Positions 14,829-23,595 are shown, counted from the stretch's first letter. The stretch is DNA of 30,570 bases from Craurococcus roseus (GCF_039523795.1 NZ_BAAAFZ010000003.1:1-30570), one strand, 5' to 3'. A program made the numbers and translations. The notes: a model not told the origin generated them from the letters alone.

Positions 14829-17267
14829 CCGAGGCCTCCGCGGCGACCGGCGCCGCCGACTCGGCCGCCGGCCGCGCCTCGGCGCCGACGAGCCGCGCGA
14901 AGGCCGCCGCGTGCGGCCCTTCTTCCATGCGCCCGGCGACGCGCCCCCGCAGGACCGCGAAGGCCGCGTCATCGCCGGCCAGGGCGAGGGCCGAAGCCAA
15001 CCGCAGCACCGCCTCCTGCTGGCCTGGGTCCAGCGGCGCCGGTGCGGCGGGGAGCCGCGATTCCAGGTGCCGGCCCAAGACCCGCGCCGCGGCCGCCCAG
15101 TCGCGCCGCCCCAGCGCCCCTTCGGCTTCGGCGACGCCCTCCCCCGCCGTACCCGGCGCGGAGTGCCCCGGGCCGCCGCTGCCGCCGCCTGCGCGGTCGG
15201 CGATCGCCGCCGCCAGGGCTGCGCGGCGCTCCCGCAGCGTGTCGGGCATGTCCGGCGCTTCCGTCGCGTCCAGGGCGGCGCGTGCGCCTGTGTGGTCGTT
15301 CTCGCGCAGGCGCAGCGCGGCGACGCGCCAGCCGGCTTCCGCCCGGGCGGCCCCCGCGCGCTTGGCGGCCCCGTCCAGCACCGCCGCCGCCACGCGGCCG
15401 GGCAGGTCGAGCTCGACCAGCAGTTCCACCAGCCGCGCTTCCGCCGCTTCGCGGTCCTCGGGGGAAAGCAGGTCGGACCCGGCCTGGAACGCCGCCACCG
15501 CCGCCACGGGTGAGCCGCCGCCGTCGAGCGCCGATCGCAGGACGCGCCCAGCGTCCCGCCGCGCTTCCGCCGCGCCGTCCGGGAACAGCGCCATCGATTG
15601 CCGGAGCAGCGCCAGCGCGCCGCCCGCGTCCCTCGAAAGGGCGAGCAGTTGCGCCAGCCTGGCGCGCGCTTCCCGCTCCGCCGCGTCGCCGCGCCACACG
15701 ACCAGGGCCGGCGCGTAGGCGCGCGCGGCTTCGGCCGCGTCCACCCGGCCCGTGCTGAGGCGCAGCTCGACCGCCCGCCGCAAGGCCGCCGCCCGCGCCC
15801 GCCGGTCGCGGCCCCGCGCCGCCGCGTCGTAGGCGGCGATGGCGCCCTCCTCGTCGCCGTCCGCCTCCAGCAGCATCGCCGCCGGCACGGAAAGCCGCGC
15901 TTCGGCCTTCGCGTCGGCGAGCAGCCCGCGCAATGCGGGCCACGCGCCGGCGCCGGCCAGGGCTTCGGCCGCCACCGGCAACAAGCGGTTTCGCAACCCC
16001 GCCGGGTAGGCCCGGAGGAGCGGCAGGGTCGCGCGCAGGCCGGGCGACGCCGCCGCCGCGTCGCCCGTCCGCGCGAGAAAGAGCGACCGCCACAGCACGA
16101 GCTCGTCGCAGCCCGGCGCCGGTTCGGACCGGAAAAAAGCGGCGGCCTCGTCCAGCCGCACGGCCACCAACGCCGCGGCCGCCGCCAACGCCTTCCCCCG
16201 CAGCCCGGCCGCCGCGTCGGCGTCCTCGAAGGCGGCCCGGTTCATCTCCGCCTGCGCCTCGTGCCCGAGGCCGAGCGCCAGCATGGTCGCGGCGAGGTCC
16301 CGCCGCCGCCCGGCGCGCGCGAGGGGCTCGGTGCCGGCGAGCAACGCCGATTGCGCCCGCAGCCGTTCCAGGAGCTGTTCCGGCCGCAGGTCCGGCAGGT
16401 CGAGGCAGCGGGACATCGCGGCGCCCTCCGCCGGGCCGGCGGCCGCGGCGTCGAGCGACAAGGGCGAGAGCACGCTGCCCGACAGGACGAAGCGGTCGGG
16501 TAGCGCTTGCAAGCGCAGGCTTCCGGAGCGGGCGAGCACCGCGACGCCGAGCCCGGTCTCCAGCAGGTCGTACTCCGGGGCGCGCCGGCCGCCGGCGAAG
16601 CCGCGCCCCGCTTCGCGCGTCGTGCCGATCAACAGCGGCAGGCCCGTTTCCGGGTCGCGCAGCACGACCACCCGGTTCGGCGGCACGCCCGCGATGGCGA
16701 TGGAGGGCGCCTGCCCGGCGGTCGTGCCCAGCGCCGCCACGTCCGGCGCAGCGCCTTCGTCGCCGCTTCCCGGTGGCCGCGGCGGCGCTGCGGCGAGCAC
16801 CCAGCCGGACGGCCCGCGCGCCAAGCGGAGGGGACGGGCACGGTCCACCGGGAAGGCGAGGACGAGACCTTGCGGCGACGTGCCCGCCTCCTGGACGCCC
16901 GCGATCGCGGGATGGCGGAGCGCGTCGGGGTTCCGCAGCTCGGGGCTGTCGAACACCGCGAGCACCGTTCCCCCGCGCTTCACCAGGGCTGCGCCGGTGC
17001 CACGCGGGAAGTCAAGGACGACGCCCCCCGCCTGCGAAGCGGGAGCCGCGGACGCCGGCTGCTTCCCTGCGATGGCCACGGCCGGAGTCTGCACCGCCGC
17101 GACCCGCTCCGAGGCGGACGCGCCGACCCAAGGCAAGCCCGCCGCGAGCNNNNNNNNNNNNNNNNNNNNNNCCCCGCCGCCAGCGCCAGCCGCCGATGCG
17201 GGCGCGCCGGGCGCAGCACCGGGCCGCAGGGGCTCGGCGGCGTCGGCGTGGTCCCGCGCGCCGCCAT
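14800..17267 (-). CDS. Large exported TPR-like protein of the flagellar cluster
   Basis: About 820 aa in two readable pieces around the N run 17150-17171. The ATG at 17267 overlaps the motE stop (TGATG) and gives MAARGTTPTPP, then PHRRLALAAG entering the gap. The chain resumes as LAAGLPWVGASASERVAA. Together this looks like a signal peptide or anchor of the form RR-hydrophobic. The two pieces are in different frames across 22 N; a gap one base longer or two shorter restores a single frame. Residues of about 40-250 after the gap look beta-rich; the rest is Ala-rich helical pairs resembling tetratricopeptide repeats. It is last of fliL-fliM-DUF6468-motE. Similar large proteins occur in flagellar clusters of this group; function unknown. 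Confidence 0.8.
17150..17171. other. Assembly gap, 22 N
   Basis: The gap lies inside the signal/anchor region of the TPR-like gene. The flanking frames disagree by one base, so the stated length is probably wrong. Confidence 0.95.
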
Positions 17268-18079
17268 CAGCCGCGCGCGCCGAGGGCCGCGCGGTGGCGG
17301 GCGAGTTCCGACGTGAGGGCGCGCGCCCGGTCCGGGCGCATGGCGCCCAGGATCGGCGCGGCCTTCGCTTCTCGCAGGCGGTCCACCAGCGGCACCAGCA
17401 CCGGGAGTTCCAGGTCGTCGAATATCGCCGCCGCCTCCCGCGGCCGCATACCCTCGTACAGCTTCACCATCTGCCGCCAGCCCGCCTCCTCGCGCTCCGC
17501 CCTCTCGCGCTCGCGATCGGACCGTTCGCGCTCGGACCGCTCGCGTTCGGCCGCGCCGGCCGCGGCGGCTTGGCGCTGCAAGGCCGACAGTTCTTCCAGG
17601 CGCCGCGCCGCTCGCCGCTCCGCCGCTTCCGCCGCCACCTCGCGGGTGAGCAGCGCTTGTTCCCTGGCGTCGAGCTCGGCCCGGCGCGCCCGCAAGGCTT
17701 GCAGGAGTTCCCGTTCGGCGCGCTGCTCGGGCGTCGTGGCATGGTGCTGGTCCGGGCCGGGCGGATGGGGCGCCCCCGGCTGGGGGCCTTCGCCGCCGGG
17801 CGCGGCGGGCCGCGGGCNNNNNNNNNNNNNNNNNNNNNNNNNNNNNNNNNNNNNNNNNCCGGCGGCGGCTGGTGGCGCCTTGGCCGCGCGCCCCGGCGCT
17901 TCGGACGCCCTGGCCGAGCCCACAAGGGCCGGGGCGCGGTCGGCACCGCCCGCACCAAGCAGCGGCGCGGCAAGCGTCGCCACCTTGACGGCAAGCAGCA
18001 CGCCCATGGCGCCCAACGCAGCCGGCAGCAGCAGGCGCCGGTGGCGGCGCCGGGCGGCGGCCGCGGGAGGGGCGGCCAT
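17267..18079 (-). CDS. motE: MotE-like flagellar motor chaperone
   Basis: 270 aa from ATG 18079; a GTG one codon upstream is also possible. Basic residues RRRHRR are followed by a membrane segment at about 16-41 (LLLPAALGAMGVLLAVKV). An Ala/Pro linker contains the 41-N gap, which keeps frame. A long charged coiled coil follows (RRAELDAREQALLTREVAAEAAE), including an Arg/Glu/Ser-repeat stretch, SERERSDRERERAEREE. The MgtE-N-like end is MVKLYEGMRPREAAAIFDDL. This is the layout of alphaproteobacterial MotE, a periplasmic chaperone that targets MotC for motor function. It overlaps both neighbours. Confidence 0.82.
   Translation of the reverse strand: MAAPPAAAARRRHRRLLLPAALGAMGVLLAVKVATLAAPLLGAGGADRAPALVGSARASEAPGRAAKAPPAAAXXXXXXXXXXXXXXXPRPAAPGGEGPQPGAPHPPGPDQHHATTPEQRAERELLQALRARRAELDAREQALLTREVAAEAAERRAARRLEELSALQRQAAAAGAAERERSERERSDRERERAEREEAGWRQMVKLYEGMRPREAAAIFDDLELPVLVPLVDRLREAKAAPILGAMRPDRARALTSELARHRAALGARG
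17818..17858. other. Assembly gap, 41 N
   Basis: The gap falls in the Ala/Pro/Gly linker of motE. Reading frames on both sides agree with the stated length. Confidence 0.95.
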
Positions 18080-18522
18080 CACGAGGCGCGCCGGGCCAGG
18101 GCGACCAGCAGGTCGCGCTCGGCGCGGCTCTCCGCACGCCCAGCCGCCTGCTGGACCGGCAGGGCGATAGGGGCGGAACCGCCCCCGGCGACGCCGGGAC
18201 GGGCGGCTCGGACCAAGCCTTCCAGCCGGTCAGCCGCCGCCTCGGCCCGCTGCACGAGGTACCGCAGGTCGTCCCGCAACGTTTCAGCTGCGGCGACGCC
18301 GCCCTCCATCGCCTTGCGGCTCCCCTCGGCGTCCCGCCGCAGCAGGGCTGAGGCCGCTTCCGCGCGCCGGGACGCTTCGTCCAAGCCCGCCGCGCAATCC
18401 GCCAGCGTTTCCCGGTCGCGCCGCACGGCGCGGAGCGCGCGCTCCAGCCGCAGCGCCACGACGATGGTGCCGGCCAGCAGCGCGGCGACGGCCAGTTGCG
18501 CCAGCCATTCGAACCAGCCCAC
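18079..18522 (-). CDS. DUF6468-type flagellar membrane protein
   Basis: 147 aa from a GTG at 18522, chosen because GGAGGG lies 10 nt upstream and the only alternatives run into fliM. It starts VGWFEWLAQLAVAALLAGTI with one membrane helix at about 5-27, then a long alpha-helical/coiled-coil region (ALRAVRRDRETLADCAAGLD, AETLRDDLRYLVQRAEAAADRL) and a flexible tail. It sits 5 bp after fliM and overlaps motE. A small membrane coiled-coil protein between fliM and motE is typical of Rhodospirillales flagellar clusters. The family name is inferred from position and shape; molecular role unknown. Confidence 0.75.
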   Translation of the reverse strand: MGWFEWLAQLAVAALLAGTIVVALRLERALRAVRRDRETLADCAAGLDEASRRAEAASALLRRDAEGSRKAMEGGVAAAETLRDDLRYLVQRAEAAADRLEGLVRAARPGVAGGGSAPIALPVQQAAGRAESRAERDLLVALARRAS

Positions 18523-18527
18523 GGCCG

Positions 18528-19538
18528 TCAGCCCTCCACGGCGGCCGCCACAACCGCGGCGTCGCGCAGTTCGCGCGTGATGCGCACGGCCAAGCGGTCC
18601 TTGCGGCGGCCGAGGTCGCCTTCGAACAGGTCCACGTCGTTGCAGCGCAGCTTCACCGGCGCGTCCGGCGAGGCGTCGAGGGTGATGCGGTCGCCGCGGC
18701 GCAAGGACAGCACGGCGGAGAGCGGCATGGTCTGCTCGTCCAGCACCACGTCCAGGGCCAGCTCGGTAAGCCGCAATTCCTCCCCGAGGTGGGTTTCCCA
18801 GATCGAATCGCGGCCGAGCTTCTCGCCCATGAACTGCTGCAGCAGGGCCTCGCGCACCGGCTCCAGCGTCGCGTAGGGCAGCACCAGTTCGAGGCCCCCG
18901 CCGCGGTCCTCCATGCCCACGCGGAAGCGCGACAGCACGCAGGCGTTGCCGCCGCGCGAGACGGCCGCGAAACGCGGGTTCACCTCGAGCCGCTCGAAGC
19001 GGAACCGGACGGGGGAAACGGGCTTGAACGCTTCCGACAGGTCGTCCAGCACCACGGAAACCAAGCGCTCCGCCAAGGCGCGCTCGATGGAGGTGTGGGG
19101 CCGGCCTTCGACGCGCATGGCGGCGTTGCCGCGCCGGCCGCCGAGCAGCACGTCCACGACCGAGTAGACCAGCGCGGAGTCCACCACCAGCAGGCCGTAG
19201 TTGTCCCACTCCTCCACGCGGAACACGGCGAGCAGCGCCGGCCGGGGCACGCCTTCCAGGTAATCGCCGAAGCGCAGCGACGACATGCCCTCCATGGAAA
19301 CGTCGACGTTGTCGCCGGTGAAGCCGCGGAGCGAGCCGGTCATCGCGCGCATCAGCCGGTCGAAGACGATCTCCAGCATCGGCAAGCGCTCGTAGGCGAC
19401 CAGCCCGGCGCCGACCACGCGCCGCATGCCGTCGTCGCCGCCATGCCCGGCATCGCCGAGCAGCGCCTCGAGCTCCGCCTGCCCGAGCAGCGGTTCCCCG
19501 TCGGCCGCCGGCGACGGGCCCGGTGCGCCCGCGCTCAT
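18528..19538 (-). CDS. fliM: FliM, flagellar motor switch protein
   Basis: 336 aa from ATG 19538, which overlaps the fliL stop (ATGA). The N-terminal CheY-binding-type peptide is LGQAELEALL at 18-27. The CheC-like middle domain includes FTGDNVDVSMEGMSSLRFGD, YGLLVVDSALVYSVVDVLLG and PVRFRFERLEVNPRFA. The C-terminal SpoA/FliN-like domain contains ALDVVLDEQTMPLSAVLSL and DAPVKLRCNDVDLFEGDLG. FliM forms the C-ring and sets rotation direction. Confidence 0.97.
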   Translation of the reverse strand: MSAGAPGPSPAADGEPLLGQAELEALLGDAGHGGDDGMRRVVGAGLVAYERLPMLEIVFDRLMRAMTGSLRGFTGDNVDVSMEGMSSLRFGDYLEGVPRPALLAVFRVEEWDNYGLLVVDSALVYSVVDVLLGGRRGNAAMRVEGRPHTSIERALAERLVSVVLDDLSEAFKPVSPVRFRFERLEVNPRFAAVSRGGNACVLSRFRVGMEDRGGGLELVLPYATLEPVREALLQQFMGEKLGRDSIWETHLGEELRLTELALDVVLDEQTMPLSAVLSLRRGDRITLDASPDAPVKLRCNDVDLFEGDLGRRKDRLAVRITRELRDAAVVAAAVEG

Positions 19539-20014
19539 TGGACCAGCAGCTCGACGAAGAGGACGTCCGTCACCCGCGCGGGCGGCGCGGCGAGGCCGGC
19601 GCGCACCATCAATTCCTCCCGCAGACGGTAGGTGCCGGCGCTGCCGCGCAGCTCCTCCGGCCGCACTTCCCGGAGGTAGGTGGTGAACAGGTCCTGCAGC
19701 CGCGGCATCGCCTCCTGCAGCGCGCGCGCGTCCGCGGCGCCCGCCACCTCCAGCTTGGAGCGGAGCTTGATGTAGCTCGACCGGCGGCCCGGGGCGTTCA
19801 GGTTGGCGACGATGTCGGGCATGTCCACGAAGACGGGCTTCTCGGCCGGCGCCCCGGCGATGGAAGCGGCCTCGGTGGCCTTGAAGCCGGGGACGAGGCC
19901 GGCGAACCAGGCGCCGGCGCCGCCCGCGCCGAGGAGGACCAGCGGCGCGGCGACCAGCAGGAGTTTGCCCCGTCGCTTGGGCGGCGTCGTCGCTTCGGTC
20001 GGCTGCTCCGTCAT
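19535..20014 (-). CDS. fliL: FliL, flagellar basal-body-associated protein
   Basis: 159 aa. A cytoplasmic N-terminus with PPKRRGK is followed by a membrane helix at about 17-41. The periplasmic FliL domain contains PVFVDMPDIVANLNAP, SYIKLRSKLEV, MPRLQDLFTTYLREVRPEEL and the conserved end VTDVLFVELLVQ. FliL supports stator function around the motor. It is the first gene of the minus flagellar arm, 194 bp from divergent flgF. Confidence 0.93.
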   Translation of the reverse strand: MTEQPTEATTPPKRRGKLLLVAAPLVLLGAGGAGAWFAGLVPGFKATEAASIAGAPAEKPVFVDMPDIVANLNAPGRRSSYIKLRSKLEVAGAADARALQEAMPRLQDLFTTYLREVRPEELRGSAGTYRLREELMVRAGLAAPPARVTDVLFVELLVQ

Positions 20015-20208
20015 GGAACCCTCGGATCGCTGGAGGGCCGCATCCTCCCCGCCGCCGGTTAAGGAAGCCTTGCGCCGGCGATCCTTGCCGGGCTTGGCGG
20101 CGCGGGAGCCGCCCGCCGTTAACCGGATGTTGGCGTTCCGGCCGCCATCCTGCCGCCTCCAAGCGCGCCCGGCGGACCGACCGCCCGCGCCCCGGAGAAG
20201 GACCGGCC
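20015..20208. promoter_or_regulatory. Divergent fliL / flgF control region with two GTTAA sites
   Basis: 194 bp between the two flagellar arms. GTTAAGG (20058-20064) and GTTAACC (20118-20124, within CCGTTAACCGG) stand out; the rest is GC-rich. A GGCGGC-N6-GCCGCC hairpin (20096-20113) precedes the second. TTAA half sites fit CtrA control of flagellar genes in alphaproteobacteria, but full TTAA-N7-TTAA spacing is absent. I see no clear sigma54 or sigma28 element. Confidence 0.45.
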
Positions 20209-20952
20209 GTGGACTCGCCTGGCTACATCATGCTCTCGCGCCTCGGCGCGCAGCTCCGGAGCACGCAGGTGCTGGCGAACAACCTCGCCAACGCCGACAC
20301 GCCGGGCTTCCGCGCCGAGCGCGCCGTCTTCGCCGAGTTCCTGCAACCGCGCGCCGTGGGGAACGCGGCGCCGCCCGGCGACCGCGGCGCCGCCTACGCC
20401 ATCGACCGCGCGACCTGGCGCGACACGGCGGGCGGGGCGATCTCCACCACCGGCAACCCGTTCGACCTGGCCTTGCAGGGCGACGGCTTCTTCGCCGTCG
20501 AGACGCCGCGGGGCGAGCGCTACACCCGCGCCGGCCGCTTCGCGCTCGCGGGCGACGGCAAGCTGACGGACGCGGACGGCAACGCGGTGCTGGGCACGGG
20601 CGGCCAGCCCATCGTGCTCGGCCCGAACGACACGCGCGTCGAGGTCCTCGGCGACGGCACGGTCCGCAGCGAGAACGGCCCGGTCGGCCAGCTCCGCGTG
20701 GTGCGCTTCGACGACCCGCAGAAGCTCCGCGCGGAAGGCGCGCGCCTCTACGCCAGCGACGACGGGCCGGGCGCGCCGGCGGAGCGGCCCGGCGTGGTGC
20801 AGGGCGCCGTGGAGAACAGCAACGTCCGGCCGGTGGCGGAGATCACCAACCTGACCGCGCAGACGCGCGAGTTCCAGTTCGCGGCGCAGTTCGTCGAGCG
20901 CGAGGGCGAGCGCCTGTCGTCCGCGGTCGAACGCATCCTGCGCCGCCGCTAG
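20209..20952 (+). CDS. flgF: FlgF, flagellar basal-body rod protein
   Basis: 247 aa from a GTG at 20209 with GGAGAAGG upstream. The rod/hook N-terminal signature VLANNLANADTPGFRAER is at about 21-38. The FlgF/FlgG core has TTGNPFDLALQGDGFFAVETP and GERYTRAGRFAL. The C-terminal helix EITNLTAQTREFQFAAQFVE matches the family end. It builds the proximal rod with FlgB, FlgC and FlgG. It is first in flgF-flgG-flgA-flgH. Confidence 0.95.
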   Translation: MDSPGYIMLSRLGAQLRSTQVLANNLANADTPGFRAERAVFAEFLQPRAVGNAAPPGDRGAAYAIDRATWRDTAGGAISTTGNPFDLALQGDGFFAVETPRGERYTRAGRFALAGDGKLTDADGNAVLGTGGQPIVLGPNDTRVEVLGDGTVRSENGPVGQLRVVRFDDPQKLRAEGARLYASDDGPGAPAERPGVVQGAVENSNVRPVAEITNLTAQTREFQFAAQFVEREGERLSSAVERILRRR

Positions 20953-20979
20953 CCCGTTCCAGGAAGGACCAGACCACCC

Positions 20980-21765
20980 ATGCGCGCCTTGCAGATCGCC
21001 GGCACCGGCATGATGGCCCAGCAGACAAACGTCGAGGTCATCTCCAACAACATCGCCAACATGGGCACCACCGGCTACAAGCGCCGCCGCGCCGAGTTCC
21101 AGGACCTGATCTACCAGAACCTGCGCCGCGTCGGCTCGCAGTCCTCCGACACCGGCTCCATCCTGCCTTCCGGCGCGCAGATCGGCCTCGGCGTGAAGAC
21201 CGGCGCCATCTACCGCATCGGCGAGCAGGGGTCGCTGTCGCAGACGGAGAACCGCTTCGACCTCGCCATCCGCGGCAACGGCTTCTTCCCCGTGCAGCTC
21301 CCCTCCGGCGAGGTCGCCTACACCCGCGACGGCACCTTCGGCCTGTCGCCGGAGGGCGTCATCGTCACCGCCGAGGGCTTCCCCGTGCAGCCCGGCATCA
21401 CCGTCCCGGCCGCCGCGCGCGACGTGACCATCAACGCCGCCGGCGAGGTGCTCGCCAAGCTCGACGGGCAGGTGGCGCCGCAGAATGTCGGCCAGATCCA
21501 AATCGCCATCTTCGCCAACGAGGGCGGGCTGGAAGCGGTGGGCGACAACCTGCTGCTGGCCACGCCCGGCTCCGGCCAGGCGCAGCTCGCGGCGCCGGGG
21601 CAGCCCGGGTACGGCCAAGTGATGCAGGGCTTCATCGAAACCAGCAACGTCAACGCCGTGCAGGAGATCACCTCCCTCATCACCGCCCAGCGCGCCTACG
21701 AGATGAACAGCAAGGTCATCAGCGCGACGGACGAGATGCTCTCGACGCTCGCGCGGCTGCGCTGA
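20980..21765 (+). CDS. flgG: FlgG, distal rod protein
   Basis: 261 aa, the standard length. It begins MRALQIAGTGMMAQQTNVEV, followed by ISNNIANMGTTGYKRRRAEF at 20-39. The core has FDLAIRGNGFFPVQLPSGEV and the YTRDGTFGLSPEG block. It ends ITSLITAQRAYEMNSKVISA then TDEMLSTLARLR, the conserved FlgG terminus. It forms the distal rod that crosses the outer membrane. It is 27 bp from flgF and 13 bp from flgA. Confidence 0.97.
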   Translation: MRALQIAGTGMMAQQTNVEVISNNIANMGTTGYKRRRAEFQDLIYQNLRRVGSQSSDTGSILPSGAQIGLGVKTGAIYRIGEQGSLSQTENRFDLAIRGNGFFPVQLPSGEVAYTRDGTFGLSPEGVIVTAEGFPVQPGITVPAAARDVTINAAGEVLAKLDGQVAPQNVGQIQIAIFANEGGLEAVGDNLLLATPGSGQAQLAAPGQPGYGQVMQGFIETSNVNAVQEITSLITAQRAYEMNSKVISATDEMLSTLARLR

Positions 21766-21778
21766 GGCGGGGGCCGCC

Positions 21779-22732
21779 ATGCGCGCCCTCTTCGCCCTCT
21801 TCGCCTTCCTGGCACCGCTCGCCCCTGCCGCGGCGCAGGAGATGGCGGCGCCGCGCCCGCTCTCCGTGGTGGAGGAGCCGGTGCTGCGCCTCGGCGACGT
21901 GTTCGAGAACGCCGGCCCCAAAGCCGGGCAGGCCATCGGCGCCGCGCCCGCGCCGGGCCGGCGGCTGGTGCTGGACACGGCGCAACTCTCCGCGCTGGCC
22001 CGCGCGCACGGCCTCCCCTGGCGCCCGCTTTCCGCGCACGAACGCACGGTGGTGGAGCGGCCCGGCCGCGCGGTGCCGCGCGAGGAAATAGACGCCGCGC
22101 TCCGCGCCGACCTGTCGCGCCTGGGCCTCGACCCCGACTCCGAGCTGGACCTCGGCCCGCTCCTGCCCCCCGTGGTGCCGTCCGCCGCGCTGGCGCAGGT
22201 CTCCGCCGAGAACACGGCGCTGGACGCCGCGACCGGCCGCTTCTCCTCGACCCTGGTGGTGCTGGCGGGAGGGATGCCGACCGCGCGGATGCGCCTCTCC
22301 GGGCGCGCGGTGCCGACCCGGCCCGCGGTGGTCGCCACCCGCCGCATCGGCCTGGGCGAGGTGGTCGGCGCCGGGGACGCGCGGCTGGTCCGGCTGCGCG
22401 CCGAACGGGTGCGCCCGGGCACCGCGGAGCGGCTCGACGAGGTGGTGGGCCAGCGGCTGCGGCGCCCGATGGCCGCGGAGATGCCCTTCGCCGCCGCCGA
22501 CCTCGCCCCGCCGCCGCTGGTGGAGAAGAACGCGCCCGTCGCGCTGGTGCTGGAAGCGCCGGGCCTGTCGCTCTCCGTGCAGGGCCGCGCGCTCGAATCG
22601 GCGCCGCGCGGCGCCGTGGTGTCCGTGATGAACCTGGCGAGCCGGAGCGTCGTGGAGGGCGAGGTCGTGGGGACTGGCCGGGTCCGCGTGCTCATGGGCT
22701 CCACCCCGACCGTCGCAGCCTCCGCCCGCTGA
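21779..22732 (+). CDS. flgA: FlgA, P-ring assembly chaperone
   Basis: 317 aa. A signal peptide covers about residues 1-20 (ALFALFAFLAPLAPAAA then QE). A two-part periplasmic body ends with the SAF-type segment TRRIGLGEVVGAGDARLVRL at about 183-202 and the C-terminal domain VQGRALESAPRGAVVSVMNL, typical of FlgA. FlgA helps FlgI assemble into the P ring. flgI is not in the window, yet flgH (L ring) follows by 14 bp. Longer than E. coli FlgA (about 219 aa), as usual in alphaproteobacteria. Confidence 0.92.
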   Translation: MRALFALFAFLAPLAPAAAQEMAAPRPLSVVEEPVLRLGDVFENAGPKAGQAIGAAPAPGRRLVLDTAQLSALARAHGLPWRPLSAHERTVVERPGRAVPREEIDAALRADLSRLGLDPDSELDLGPLLPPVVPSAALAQVSAENTALDAATGRFSSTLVVLAGGMPTARMRLSGRAVPTRPAVVATRRIGLGEVVGAGDARLVRLRAERVRPGTAERLDEVVGQRLRRPMAAEMPFAAADLAPPPLVEKNAPVALVLEAPGLSLSVQGRALESAPRGAVVSVMNLASRSVVEGEVVGTGRVRVLMGSTPTVAASAR

Positions 22733-22746
22733 AGGAACCGCACGCC

Positions 22747-23484
22747 ATGCGCCGCCCCTCCCCGACACTGCTGCTGCTCCCGCTCGCGCTCTCCCTCGCC
22801 GGCTGCGGCAACCTGGAACGCATCTCCCGCGTCGGCCGCGCGCCGGAGATGTCGCCGGTGGCGAACCCCACCGCCGACCCGGCGTGGCGCCCGGTCTCCA
22901 TGCCGATGCCGGCGCCGCAGGAAGCGCCCGCGGTGGCCAACAGCCTGTGGCGCCCGGGCAGCCGCACCTTCCTGCGCGACCAGCGGGCGGCGCAGGTGGG
23001 CGACGTCATCACCGTGCTGGTCTCCATCCAGGACGAGGCGCAGCTCCAGAACCGCACCCAGCGCGCCCGCCAGGGCGGCGACAAGCTTGGCCTGCCGCAG
23101 GTCTTCGGGATGCAGACGCGCTGGCTGCCGCGCGGCGCCAGCCCGGAATCGCTGCTCGAAACCTCCGGCGGGCAGACCAGCGACGGCAACGGCACGGTGA
23201 AGCGCGTCGAGACCGTCACGCTCCGCCTCGCCGCCACCGTCACGCAGGTGCTGCCGAACGGCAACCTCGTGGTCGGCGGCCGGCAGGAGGTGCGGGTGAA
23301 CGCGGAACTGCGCGAGTTGGCCGTGCAGGGCGTGATCCGCCCGCAGGACATCGCCAGCGACAACACCATCAAGCATGACCGCTTGGCGGAAGCGCGCATC
23401 GCTTACGGCGGGCGCGGCACGCTTTCCGACTTGCAGCAACCGCGCTACGGCCAGCAGCTCCTGGACGCGATCCTGCCCTTCTGA
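22747..23484 (+). CDS. flgH: FlgH, L-ring lipoprotein
   Basis: 245 aa. A lipoprotein signal with lipobox LAGC gives Cys20 as the lipidated residue. The FlgH body shows SLWRPGSRTFLRDQRAAQVGD, VITVLVSIQDEAQLQNRT, LPNGNLVVGGRQEVRVNAEL and IRPQDIASDNTI, then YGGRGTLSDLQQPRYGQQLL at the C-terminus. It forms the outer-membrane L ring. It is last of the plus flagellar run. Confidence 0.97.
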   Translation: MRRPSPTLLLLPLALSLAGCGNLERISRVGRAPEMSPVANPTADPAWRPVSMPMPAPQEAPAVANSLWRPGSRTFLRDQRAAQVGDVITVLVSIQDEAQLQNRTQRARQGGDKLGLPQVFGMQTRWLPRGASPESLLETSGGQTSDGNGTVKRVETVTLRLAATVTQVLPNGNLVVGGRQEVRVNAELRELAVQGVIRPQDIASDNTIKHDRLAEARIAYGGRGTLSDLQQPRYGQQLLDAILPF

Positions 23485-23489
23485 CGGAA

Positions 23490-23506
23490 CGCGCGCGCCG
23501 CGCGCG
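23490..23506 (+). terminator. GC hairpin after flgH, possible terminator
   Basis: CGCGCG (23490-23495) pairs with CGCGCG (23501-23506) across a 5-nt loop just after the flgH stop. A loose T-bearing stretch (GAACGCTTGTTG) follows. Weak by rule. Confidence 0.3.
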
Positions 23507-23527
23507 GAACGCTTGTTGCGGCCCGGG

Positions 23528-23556
23528 TTGCCCCGCCCAAGTGCCGGTCCTATAGC
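23528..23556 (+). promoter_or_regulatory. Sigma70-type promoter of tkt-gap-pgk
   Basis: TTGCCC (23528-23533), exactly 17 bp, then TATAGC (23551-23556), 40 bp before the tkt GTG. It is the best promoter-like match I found in the window and lies between flgH and the sugar-phosphate operon. Confidence 0.6.
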
Positions 23557-23595
23557 GCCCACGCCCGGGCGCACGGACCGGAAGGGAACAGCCGC

